This document shows positions 1 through 9,025 of a stretch of DNA of 64,000 bases, in pieces. The DNA comes from Dysidea avara (Eukaryota > Porifera > Demospongiae > Dictyoceratida > Dysideidae). The stretch is taken from assembly GCF_963678975.1 (NCBI RefSeq), contig NC_089275.1:49587363-49651362 (forward strand). The letters run 5' to 3'. A program made the position numbers and the translations under genes. The notes beneath the pieces are model-generated. The model saw nothing but the letters and a program-made list of their open reading frames with translations. It made no database searches and was not told where the DNA came from. The first letter of the stretch is position 1. Each line of letters opens with the position of its first letter.

Positions 1-993
1 TATTTCTTGTATATATCAACGATATTGTAAAAGGTTTTATCTTCAAGTTTAAGACTGTTTGTTGATGATTGTCTATTGTATCATGTGATCTCATGTGAAG
101 AGGACATTGCTGAACTCCAACGTGATCTTAATACCATGTTAAAATGGTCACAATTGTGGCAAATGAAATTTAATTAATGTTTCAAAATGTTTTAATGTTT
201 TATTATTACCTTGAAGTGTTACAGGATACGGAATCCATTACTAACAGACTATTTCATCAACACCCAAAAACTACAAAGTGTCAAGAAGCATCCATATCTG
301 GGTATAGTATTTGACCAAACAATGTCTTTCATTCCTCATATTGACAGCATCACATCCAAAGCAACTAGAACTTTGAATTTTGTTAAACGGAACTTGTGTA
401 ATTGCTCCCAGCAAACTAAATCTAGAGCCTACACTAGCCTCATCACAGTCATCAGACCAACACTTGAATATGCTAGTTCTGTGTGGGATCCCACCATAAC
501 AATCACATTGCCTCTATAGAAAAATTCAAAGGAGAGCTCTTAGATGGATATTTAATGACTATAATTTCAGTCACAGTGTTACCAACATGCTACAAAGTCT
601 CAATTGGCCTACATTACAACACCGTTGTAAAAGGATGCGTCTTACCTTGCTGTACAAATCTATTAATGGCCTTTTAGCTTTAAAAATTCCCAATTATTTC
701 ACTACGATTTCCACAAATTCAAGAATTCATCATCATCAACCCTACTATTTTACACATATCAGAACAGATGCCTACATGAACAGTTTCTTCCCCTAGAACA
801 ATAAGAGAATGGAATGATCTCCCTCAACATGTTATTGATTTTAATTCACTAGATTTATTTCAGGAACAATTAGATATTTATCTTAATACTGCTTTATTGT
901 AATTATTGATTTTTTTTTTGTAATTGTTTGGGAGAGACCTTGTCCCCTGGGCACAATCAGCTGGTGCTGTCTGCCCAGTATAATAATAATAAT
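1..993 (+). pseudogene. Degraded non-LTR retrotransposon (LINE), 3' part of reverse transcriptase
   Basis: Broken reverse-transcriptase reading frame in several phases. Visible pieces are LVYINDIV near 12-40, RLFVDDCLLYHV near 53-90 (the FxDD active-site box), YLGIVFDQTMSF near 295-330, LEYASSVWDP near 465-495, and SVTNMLQSLNWP near 575-610. The order matches the fingers/palm to thumb region of jockey/CR1-like LINEs. At least three frame breaks and a stop after the palm motif show that it is dead. The 3' end is a short UTR closing in an ATA-type repeat (about 978-993), as in LINE tails. The 5' part lies outside the window. It is downstream of the reductase gene and in the opposite orientation. 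Family assignment beyond non-LTR is not possible by eye. Confidence 0.85.
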
Positions 994-1805
994 TACACAT
1001 GCTAATTATAAATCCAATGCACTGCATAATCAAGGCAATTTAGTAGAATTCTCACTTCTCTGAATGCCATGGCAACGTAGTGGACACTGCAGTATAGATA
1101 TTCTAATCAAGCATCAACACTACACATGTTAACTGTATAAAAGGACTCACAGAGGCTACACTGTTCAGAAAATGGTGTGTATAACATTTAATGCAGCTCA
1201 TATTTACACTATTATCTATCTCCACTTCTAGAAGAATATTTTTGGCTAAGGACTGCTCTGAATGAACTCTTGAATGTTGACACTTAATTATATATATATA
1301 TTGTAACTTTATTCCTTTTCACACCACTCTTGGGGCATAGCCCCGTGAGTGGCAGTGTGTGTCCGAGGACTCACCTCACATTATTGTTAAGTTGTTGTAA
1401 CATTTTCATCAATAAAATGCAATGAATTCATGGAATAACCTTTAAACATGTAATCAATTTATTCAAGTCATATAATCTACTAGTTGTCTGGGTTGAGTTT
1501 CTGGTTGTTTCACAAGTTTTCAGCCATTAAGTTAACTGTATGAATAACATTGAAATATGATCAAGGAGTCATATGCCTATACATACACACAAAATATGAC
1601 AGACCCTGCTAGGAGTTCAATAGGTGAATGCAGGAGGCATTTATAAGTTCCTGGCAATAGAAATTGTGATAAACCACAAAATAATCCAGCCCTTTCCAAA
1701 ATGTCAAGTGGTACATACGTGTATCACTGATTAATTTTGTATCTATAGCTACACCCTATATGATTATATTCTCTGGTTAAAACCTTTAATACAAAAATGA
1801 TAAAT

Positions 1806-4800
1806 TTATGTCTTCTGTCTTTTGCGTATTGATCGTTTTCTAGTGTTGTCAAGGATACGGAATGTCACTAGCTGAAAGAACCACTCTGGAAACCTCACCA
1901 TCAAAAATGTCTGCAACAAACAAATGATCACTTGTTACTATTCCAATTAACACACACCTGGATAGCATGGGCTAGTGTTCCATAGGTGATCTCCTGGATA
2001 CCAATGGTTGCTATGGCATCATGTGCATAATCAGTTGGTGAAGGAGTAAAGAAACTTGGTCGTCTAATGCCACTCATCCTGGTAGCCACATAACATGGGA
2101 GAATATTCTATAGTCAACAAATCAAACAAAGTAACTAGCAGTGCTGAAATGAGTAGCAATGTTACAGTTTTAACATAATGAATACTAGTCTCACTAGCCA
2201 GTACTTTTCCTTTGTTATTTGGTTGGGAAAAAATGACAAAAGATAAAAATGGGCTGGCTGGTGAGGCTGATTACATGAACTATTTGCTAGTTAGAGAATT
2301 TGTACTTCATGGTGGGCAGCTGAGGAGATGAGGATTAATAAATTTGCAAGTTGGTTTTACTAGAGCCATCTACTGTATAGCTAATGGGCTATTATTATGG
2401 ATATAAATAGTTAAACCTCAGGGGTAAAAGTGCTACCAACAGCCATTGCAATAACTAGCTGATAGCAAGAGTTCATAATATATATTATATTATGAACTCT
2501 TGCTGATAGTAATTCACAAATTTTCTACAAACAGAAATGCAATCACAAAAACGTTTTATATGGTACCATTTCACCACCAATACATAAGCAGCTCACATGA
2601 TCCCCACCTGTACTATTATTCCTTTATCAGAGTACTCATAACGAAGAGCTGAACTGAAGTAGTCCATGAAAATCTGACCAATGAAATGTGAAGTGTTACA
2701 TCACACCACCCCTCGTTACCTTGGTACCAGAATACACGGTCAGTAATGGTAGGGGGTTGAGGGCACACATCGATGACATGTTAACTATTATACCTCTCTT
2801 CCTAATATGGAAAAGATATCAAAAGATATTTACCCATTTGGTGCTACTCCTCAGTTAACTTAAGATTATTTATGAAGAATTCAAAAAGCTGCATACTTGA
2901 TTAGAAGATACACTCTATTAAAATGGCTACATCTCATTAGCAAATATTTATTTAACGGTTGCTGTGATCATCCCCAAGGTAATGAATGGTGTGGAGTATA
3001 CCAGTTGCTGCAAGTTCTGAACTATCATAACTACATGCTGACAATACAATTGTTGTATAACTATGACAATCTGTATCTCTCATCTCAATATGAGACTGCT
3101 CAATTGCTCTAAAAAGTTTTTCTCACAAAAAGTTGACGAGCACTGAATAATTATAGGCATTATGCACAAGGCAAAACTAAGACAAAATGAAGAGTTTACA
3201 TCTTTAGCTACAGTTACAGTTACACCAGTTCTAGTTACTTTTACAGCAAAAATATTGTGAGCTTTTGTGAGCTTATGAGATGAGTACAAGGGAGTCTTTC
3301 ACCTCAAACATTCATCTTGGTATACAAAAGACTCCTCCAGTAGCTACCATCACTGTACACTGTGTTTCCACATTTTCTACACCTCATGTCCACGTACAAT
3401 GAAACACTGGTTAACCAAATGTGTTCTGTTTTACATGAATTGTTTTCTTTAGGTTTATTTGTTTACGAAAATTTCGGTGAACCTGATTAAATTTTAAACC
3501 ATGAAATTTGAAGCTGTATGGTATATTGTTGTGTTCTAGGGAACTCATATACATTGCTCAGGCAAAAATGCAAGTTTAGCTAGGGCCCTGTGGTGTAGCT
3601 TATATTTTAAAGATAACATTTCTAAATATAGGTATTGTCCTTACATGGCCATAGATACAAAGTATTGATTGCAAATAAAGGAAAAGCTAAGTCTACCACT
3701 ACAGTAAACATATAATTATAATTTAACACTACAACATCTTAGTATTACCCACACTTATAGTATTTGTATTTTTGATATTTCAGTATTGCTCATGGTTTGG
3801 GTTTTGAGGCCTGATATATAGCATTGTGGATCACCATATAGCATTGTGGATCACCATATAGCATTGTGGATCACCATATATACTTGATGAGCTTGTCAGA
3901 TATAGCATCTAGCTTGCTTCAGTTTGTTCTTATAAACACTAATAATAAAATATGGTGAGATTTTAATTTGATGATTTTGTAAGCATCCACCAAATCGCTA
4001 ATTTTAACAAAAATTTGCACATACAGTATTGCAGAGTCCTACATGTAACTCTGTTGATGGCAATTGATGTCAGTCCAACATGTTAAATGATATTCTATAA
4101 CACATCTTGTAAAAACCACTTCCATATATCCTTCAAATATAGAATACACCTTAATTGTTGTTTACAACAATGTTGTGGTTGAAACTGACCTTATCACTCA
4201 ATGTGTTATACGTACGGCAAGTTGATTACTCAAATAATAATAGTATTAATCTGGGAAAAGATACTTATAAAATTGCAAAGTGTGTACAATCAAAGATCAC
4301 ACTAATAAATTATGTACCATTCTAATAGAAGGCACACTTCAAAAAATTCTCTAACTGAGCAGTCGTTTTGGTACAATTTTGAAGTTCGTAGACTCATTAC
4401 AAACCTTTGGATACCACACAGCTACATAAAACTCTACTCCAGTCACTAAAACTATACATGCAAATTTTCAGGGGACGTTTGTGTGCAAACTACGTAGCCA
4501 AAGATTATTCTTCAAGAACTCCTGCACCATTGCACAGTAAAGCATACATTTTTTTAAAGACAACCAAACAACCATCATCAAAATGTGCAAATACAATCTT
4601 TAGAAATATAAGCCTTGCAGTATAACTTACTTGTCAACCATGTCTGGTAAAATCATCTTTGACATCTAAAAAAATCTAGCCAATCAAAGCATAGATACAA
4701 AGCCACACCTACCATTACAGCAGAAGCCATATTAACATTAATTAATTGCCATAACCTATCCTCTGTAACTTGATCAAAGTAATTTGGGTACTCATAGGTC

Positions 4801-4969
4801 ACTCCAACATTGTTGATGAGAATTCCAATCTCCAATCCTGATAACTCTGTTCTGATTCCATCATAGATGTCTTCTCCTCTACTACTAAAATCCACCACTA
4901 CTATTCTCACCATAACATCATATTGGTCCACTGGTAACAGGCATGGATCACACTTAATAGTAAGGTTAG

Positions 4970-5000
<31 letters not shown>

Positions 5001-5091
5001 GACACTACACTACACCACGCACTACGCAGACACAGACACACTACACTCACACAGACACACTACACTCACACAGACACACTACACTCACACA

Positions 5092-5135
<44 letters not shown>

Positions 5136-8100
5136 CAAAGCCTTCAGCTGCTGCTAGCCGGTCACGCTGCCCAGTGGCCAGTGCTGGGGCACCTGTGCGC
5201 TACTCAGGTGCTGTGGGTCAGCCCAGGTATGACCTCCTGGGGCAGGACTAGTAACCCGCAGGAGCCTGTACCATGTCTCACAGTTGAAGGTGTGTGCACC
5301 CAAAGTCTTACCTGGATCTTCAACTGCTATATGGGACATGGACAGTTGAGCATTTGCTTCCCCAGTTGACACCAGGCCACCAGGTCTCCATTTTAACAGC
5401 TGGGAAGACTGGAGCAATGTGAGTAAAGTTTCTTGCTCAAGGAAACAACAACACCAAAGTGGCTCAACCGGGAATTGAACCTGGAACCTATCAATTACCA
5501 GGCGGACGCTCTAGCCACTTGGCTATGCTGCCCCACCACACACACACATACACACTACACTACACACACACACTACACTACACACACTACACACACACAC
5601 ACAAAGCAATATATCATTTAGATGATGTAATATCATAATAATCACCAAATTTAGGTGGTGAGACATTGTAATGTGGGCAGCAATATGCAACAGCATATAG
5701 TTTGAGGGGCAATGTTGCTGAGGTTGAGCAGTGTAAAAATAATTTTTCACAAATATGCAAACAATCCCATATGTGATATAACTCTTTTTGCTGTTTACCT
5801 CAAAAAAGCAAAAATTTCCCTCCCTTGAAATATTTAAGCTACACAGTAAGCAACATTGATGATGTGATAAGGTTAATTATTGTTAGTTTTATGGTTCAGG
5901 TCAGAACATTAGCCTAACCAATGTGGGAGGGCGGCTCATTATTCCTTACAATCTTACATGCACCTGACTGTTTTATTAAAATTAGCTGAATGCTCCATTA
6001 GAGTATCTTGATTTTCCATTAATACTAATCGAGAAGTGAAAGTGTTATTAAATCTCCTCTCCCAATACCGGGGTTGATGTTCAGCTCATCCAGTTTTCCT
6101 TTCTGTATTCCTAGCTTTGTACATAGTAAGTTTGTTCTATATAATCATACTGAAAACTCATAACAATGACTAAATTAGGTGGTGAGACATACCAACACTG
6201 TCAGGGGATCTGAAACATACATCCAATAAGTGACTCTTTATGGGTAGGTAAAAACAGTGGACCCGGGGACCAAGCAGCAAGGACCCGGAGACTGCAGAAA
6301 TCCGGAATTTTATACACTTCACAATATTCTATACTTGTACTAGGTACCTCTGCAAGTAGTCTTACATGGCCAATCCACTTCCCTCCCCCCGCGGCCGTCT
6401 CGCACGATGTTTACACCAATTAGAAATTATAAGCACCTCTGAAAAAAGTGTCTGAAGTTGACCGCATTTATAGGCCACTGCCTGCTGCACAGTAAGCATA
6501 CTAGTCTATTATGCTGCCTAGCTACTAGAGTAGTTTAGGAACATTGTGCAAATACATCATGACGTATGAAGAGCTGCTAGAAGTTGCTTAGCTTGGCTAA
6601 GCTAGTAATTGCTCGCCTGCTACACAATGAGCATGCTAGCCTATCATGTCACCTAGCTACTAAAGTTTAGAAACATTGGCCAAACAAATATTCTGGGGAA
6701 ATGGCGAATGACCTGTAATTAATGCAGTCAGCTTCAGACACTTTTTCAGAGGCGCTCATAATTTCTAATTGGTGTAAACATTGTGCGAGACGCCACAAGG
6801 GGGGAAAAGTGGATTGGACATGCAAGACTGCTTGCAGAGGTACCTAGTACAAGTATAGAATACTGTGAAGTGTGTAAAATTCCAAGGGATTTCTGCGGGT
6901 CCCCGGTCCCCAGGTCCACTGTTTTTACCTACCCGCCTTTTATGAGTTTTCACCTCTATTTCAACATCTCAATGATTGTATAGAAGTTATAGATAAACTT
7001 GTTTATACAGCTATAGGCATAGCAAAAGGAAGGAAGGCTAGATGACCAACCCCAATATCAGGAGAAGGGATTTTAACCCCTTTAAAAAAATCAAGACACT
7101 CTAATAGAGCATTCAGCTAACTCTTAATAAATCAGTCAGGTATATGTAAGATTATATAATTACCATATTTTGATGGGGGAAATTTTTGATGAGGGAAATT
7201 TTTGATGATTTCACAATTTGGGGATTACCAGTTTTTATCAACCTCAAAAAATTTCCCATTTATAAACGGTAATGAGCCACCCACCTGTATTGGTTTAGGC
7301 TAGTGCTTTCTAATCTGAAACATAACAATAAATGGCCTAAGTGATGATAAAAAAATTTAACAAGTTTGCATAACAATACACTCACATATTTCCTTCTCGA
7401 CGTTCCTCAACTTCTCCTCAGATCTACTCACCAAGACCACATTAACTCCACACCTTGCTAACTATACACAGCAATTATGCACTTGTCAATTTCATGCCCC
7501 ACCACCCCCCCGAACGTCCCCACACCCCAAGTGGGGATTTGACATTGCTTCTTGTCCCTACCCTTGGGGCAATTGCCCAATTCACTGACCGATTTTTGGT
7601 AGTTGCATTTCTAAACAATAAAATTGCATTCGCTATAATTTTACTAGCTACAGGTGTATTAGTCTCGCGTGCCAGACGGTTTGTGTGGGGGTGGCAAATA
7701 AACCGTCTGGTCACTGTTGCACATTTTCCGTGAACTCACTGGAATGCAATTAGATTACATCACGGTATTGTTTTGCACCAAGTATAATCATTCCAATCAC
7801 CTCTGTGAGCAGACTAGGACGATAATCGTACTAGTAATGTCACTGGTGACATATTCAAAACATTGTTGAACGTCTTCCTCGACAATTCCACCATTTCACA
7901 AATCTGTAGTGAACCATAATCTTTCTTATACCAATGCTTCTAAGAGCCCTGTACTAGGGAAACAAATATCCTAAGCCCATGGAGTTATTAAACTTTCGAA
8001 AAAGTGATCTGTAACAGAGATTCAGTTCTTTATTACACTAAGAATTTGTATTATTAGTGTTTGTTTCGTCACATAGTCCACGGAGCCATCTGATTGGCTC

Positions 8101-8606
8101 TGCCAACATTCTGGCAGTGGTCCTGGAATGTGTGCAATGGTTTATTTACTGCCCCCACACAAACCGTCTGGCATGCAAGACTACAGGTGTATTACTAGTC
8201 ACATACATGGATATTTGCTTAGTCATCCTTGAGGTGTTGTCAACCCTACTAGGGGGTGGGGATTTGTCGAATCCCCTGTGTTCCCCCCACCCAACAAGTG
8301 TATTATCATCTTTAGTGACGACACTACTCACTTCCAGTGCGTAACCTCTGCCTATTCCATCAGAAGCGCCAGTCACAACTATGATAAGCGTGTATCACTA
8401 CCGAGCAGCATAGATAGACACTATGCTAGCAGCTACTCACCAGCCCAGCCATAGGATTTGAGGTCAACTTTGAATAGTCCAGTGAGGAAAAACGCTTTAG
8501 TACCACTCCATAATGATAGTAATGACCATACCATCAACCTCAACAAGTACAACACTCCTACTAAAAACACGATGTTCCGTATCGTCGGGTAGTCCTCAGT
8601 TAACAT
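1806..8606 (-). CDS. HSD17B12: Very-long-chain 3-oxoacyl-CoA reductase (HSD17B12-like), nine exons
   Basis: Short-chain dehydrogenase of the ER fatty-acid elongation cycle; the family reduces 3-ketoacyl-CoA with NADPH. Minus-strand exons: 8606-8441, 8378-8332, 7461-7386, 4930-4713, 4665-4631, 2801-2720, 2673-2608, 2109-1958, 1910-1806, all with GT..AG introns (46-47 nt for the smallest). About 314 residues, close to the usual 312. In order: hydrophobic N-terminal anchor (IVFLVGVLYLLRLMVW), cofactor loop TGASDGIG, LARCGVNVVLVSRS, DFSS, the LEIGILINNVG box, the NMSS catalytic serine, YSGTK (YxxxK), FMDYFSSALRYEY, YVATRMSGIRRPS, and a basic C-terminus ending KRQKT. The ATG at 8606 was chosen because the anchor follows it; an upstream in-frame ATG at 8678 cannot be excluded. 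Oddity: exon 8 is 2 nt too long for the frame (see findings). Identity is strong; intactness is uncertain. Confidence 0.93.
2099..2104 (-). other. Apparent 2-nt frame-breaking expansion in reductase exon 8
   Basis: Exon 7 ends in phase 0 (..GIIVQ) and the only AG acceptor upstream of exon 8 is at 2111-2110. Reading on from there gives the wrong frame, while the conserved YVATRMSGIRR frame starts 2 nt later. A dinucleotide run (GA three times on the plus strand) sits exactly between acceptor and conserved codons; one unit fewer would give phase 0. The total exon length, 947 nt, is 3n+2. It could be a real allele-level frameshift, a slippage or assembly error, or a non-canonical splice. Confidence 0.7.
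2466..2505. repeat. Short near-perfect hairpin in reductase intron 7
   Basis: Arms reading gcaagagttcataatata and its reverse complement flank an AT spacer of a few bases, with about 18 paired bases per arm. It lies between exons 7 and 8. It may be a remnant of a foldback element; no larger element is visible around it. Confidence 0.7.
2810..4630. other. Reductase intron 5, AT-rich with no gene seen
   Basis: Continuous AT-rich intron between exon 6 (2801) and exon 5 (4631). The short open frames at 2897-3289 and 4407-4625 show no recognisable domain. The only structure seen is a three-copy 20-bp tandem repeat near 3817-3880. Confidence 0.6.
3817..3880. repeat. 20-bp tandem repeat, three copies
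   Basis: The unit tatagcattgtggatcacca is repeated three times with no mismatch seen, inside reductase intron 5. Confidence 0.9.
4973..5132. repeat. AC microsatellite cluster at the tail of a SINE
   Basis: Runs of (ca)n at 4973-4996 and 5093-5130, with imperfect cacactacactcacacagac units between them. The cluster abuts the 3' end of the minus-strand SINE at 5140-5535; a second AC run lies at 5538-5602 on its other side. Confidence 0.9.
5140..5535 (-). mobile_element. tRNA-derived SINE with conserved central domain
   Basis: On the minus strand the head near 5535-5460 is tRNA-like: box A TAGCCAAGTGGC, then GGTTCAATTCC (box B). Downstream, near 5400-5370, is CAGTCTTCCCAGCTGTTAAA followed by a GACCTGG block. 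This resembles the CCCAGCTGTNAAATGGGTACCTGG-type central domain I recall from several invertebrate SINE families; the match is from memory. The element ends in the AC microsatellite. The tRNA-like part is embedded in a longer repeat, so it is not scored as a tRNA gene. It is inside reductase intron 3. Confidence 0.75.
5880..7330. mobile_element. Outer inverted-repeat element in reductase intron 3
   Basis: The left arm, about 5880-6130 (starting ttatggttcaggtcagaaca, then agcctaaccaat, ggcggctcatta, cacctgactg, gctgaatgctc), recurs in reverse complement at about 7020-7330 (gtttaggctagtg, aatgagccacccacctg, agctaact). The arms are diverged and carry an indel. The centre is occupied by a second inverted-repeat element (6243-6938). 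No coding capacity was seen. Confidence 0.7.
6243..6938. mobile_element. Nested element with about 215-bp terminal inverted repeats
   Basis: The left arm, 6243-6462 (gggtaggtaaaaacagtgga ... tttacaccaattagaaatta ... aaaaaagtgtctgaagttga), is inverted at 6725-6938 (cagacactttttcagagg ... ccactgtttttacctaccc). The interior holds two diverged direct copies of an 85-bp unit (about 6480-6565 and 6605-6690, both with gctgccta/gtcacctagctacta). No ORF of note. It is probably a non-autonomous TIR element. Exact target duplications could not be fixed. Confidence 0.8.
7476..8306. mobile_element. MITE copy 1 (GCATGCCCCACC-type termini), split by another element
   Basis: The left end, tatgcacttgtcaatttcat gcccc, matches the element at 9109-9476. 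The body (ggggcaattg.ccaattcact, ctaaacaataaaat, ctagctacagg) is shared with that copy up to 7661 and resumes at 8181 (tattactagtc, gtcatccttgaggtgttgtc, actagggggtgggg). The right end (aacaagtgtatta) is a truncated or diverged form of the terminal repeat. It sits in reductase intron 2. Confidence 0.75.
7662..8180. mobile_element. TIR element inserted in MITE copy 1, flanked by 13-bp direct repeats
   Basis: Termini: gtctcgcgtgccagacggtt at 7662 and its diverged inverse ending catgcaagac at 8180. The inner side of both ends is tttgtgtgggg. An extra inner copy (aaaccgtctgg) follows the left end. Direct repeats tacaggtgtatta lie at 7649-7661 and 8181-8193, and the uninterrupted sister MITE at 9109 has a single diverged version of this stretch. 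So the boundary is supported by an empty-site comparison. Confidence 0.75.
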
Positions 8607-9025
8607 CTGTACAATACCACAATCAAAATGTTTTGAGTTCTGTGGGGCGTGGTAAGAACCAGTCAGCAGGCCAGTCACAGTAATCTGGGCTTGTATATTC
8701 CTCGCTGTTTCAGGTTCACAAAAGACTCTCGTCTGACCTCGCAGATAATAGGATCTGCAAGGACGGGATTACACCATGCAGGGGTTTTCCCCTTGGGTAT
8801 TTACTAGTGGAGCTGAGAAAAGCGCGTTAGCTGTCAATGAGCACGCTGTGGCAACCAGCGGGCATTATACTGCTTCACATCTCACCAGATTGTTTTGATG
8901 GAGCATTCTTGGCCAGTAGTAATCTCGTGAGTAGCTGTGCCCAGTCGGCTAGCTATTGTGATCGTTGTAAATGTCACTTCTTGCTGGTGTTTGGTACACG
9001 CCCAGAACATACAGCAGTGAGACGT
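8607..9025. promoter_or_regulatory. Divergent intergenic promoter interval between the reductase and ABCA genes
   Basis: 419 bp separate the two start codons, which face away from each other. The interval has no repeat element that I can see, in contrast to both flanks. The last bases before the ABCA start (agcagtgaga) are repeated before the start of the second ABCA gene at 50525-50535, suggesting shared 5' UTR. No TATA box or defined operator could be identified. Bidirectional promoter function is inferred from geometry only. Confidence 0.55.

Noticed and set aside
3271..3335. Candidate for the missing reductase exon 5
   Set aside because: Frame and phase did not fit; the correct 35-nt exon was found at 4631-4665 with matching phases and the LPDMVDKKRG sequence.
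4867..5157. Frame rich in THTHTH
   Set aside because: Translation of an AC microsatellite, on the strand opposite a real exon of the reductase gene.
5460..5535. A possible tRNA gene on the minus strand
   Set aside because: Boxes A and B are present, but the sequence continues into a SINE body and microsatellite tail; it is the SINE head.
7455..7733. Overlapping frames on both strands (also 8057-8376 and 8837-9285)
   Set aside because: They translate MITE termini and GC-rich inverted repeats; only short parts overlap true exons (7386-7461, 8332-8378, 9026-9094).
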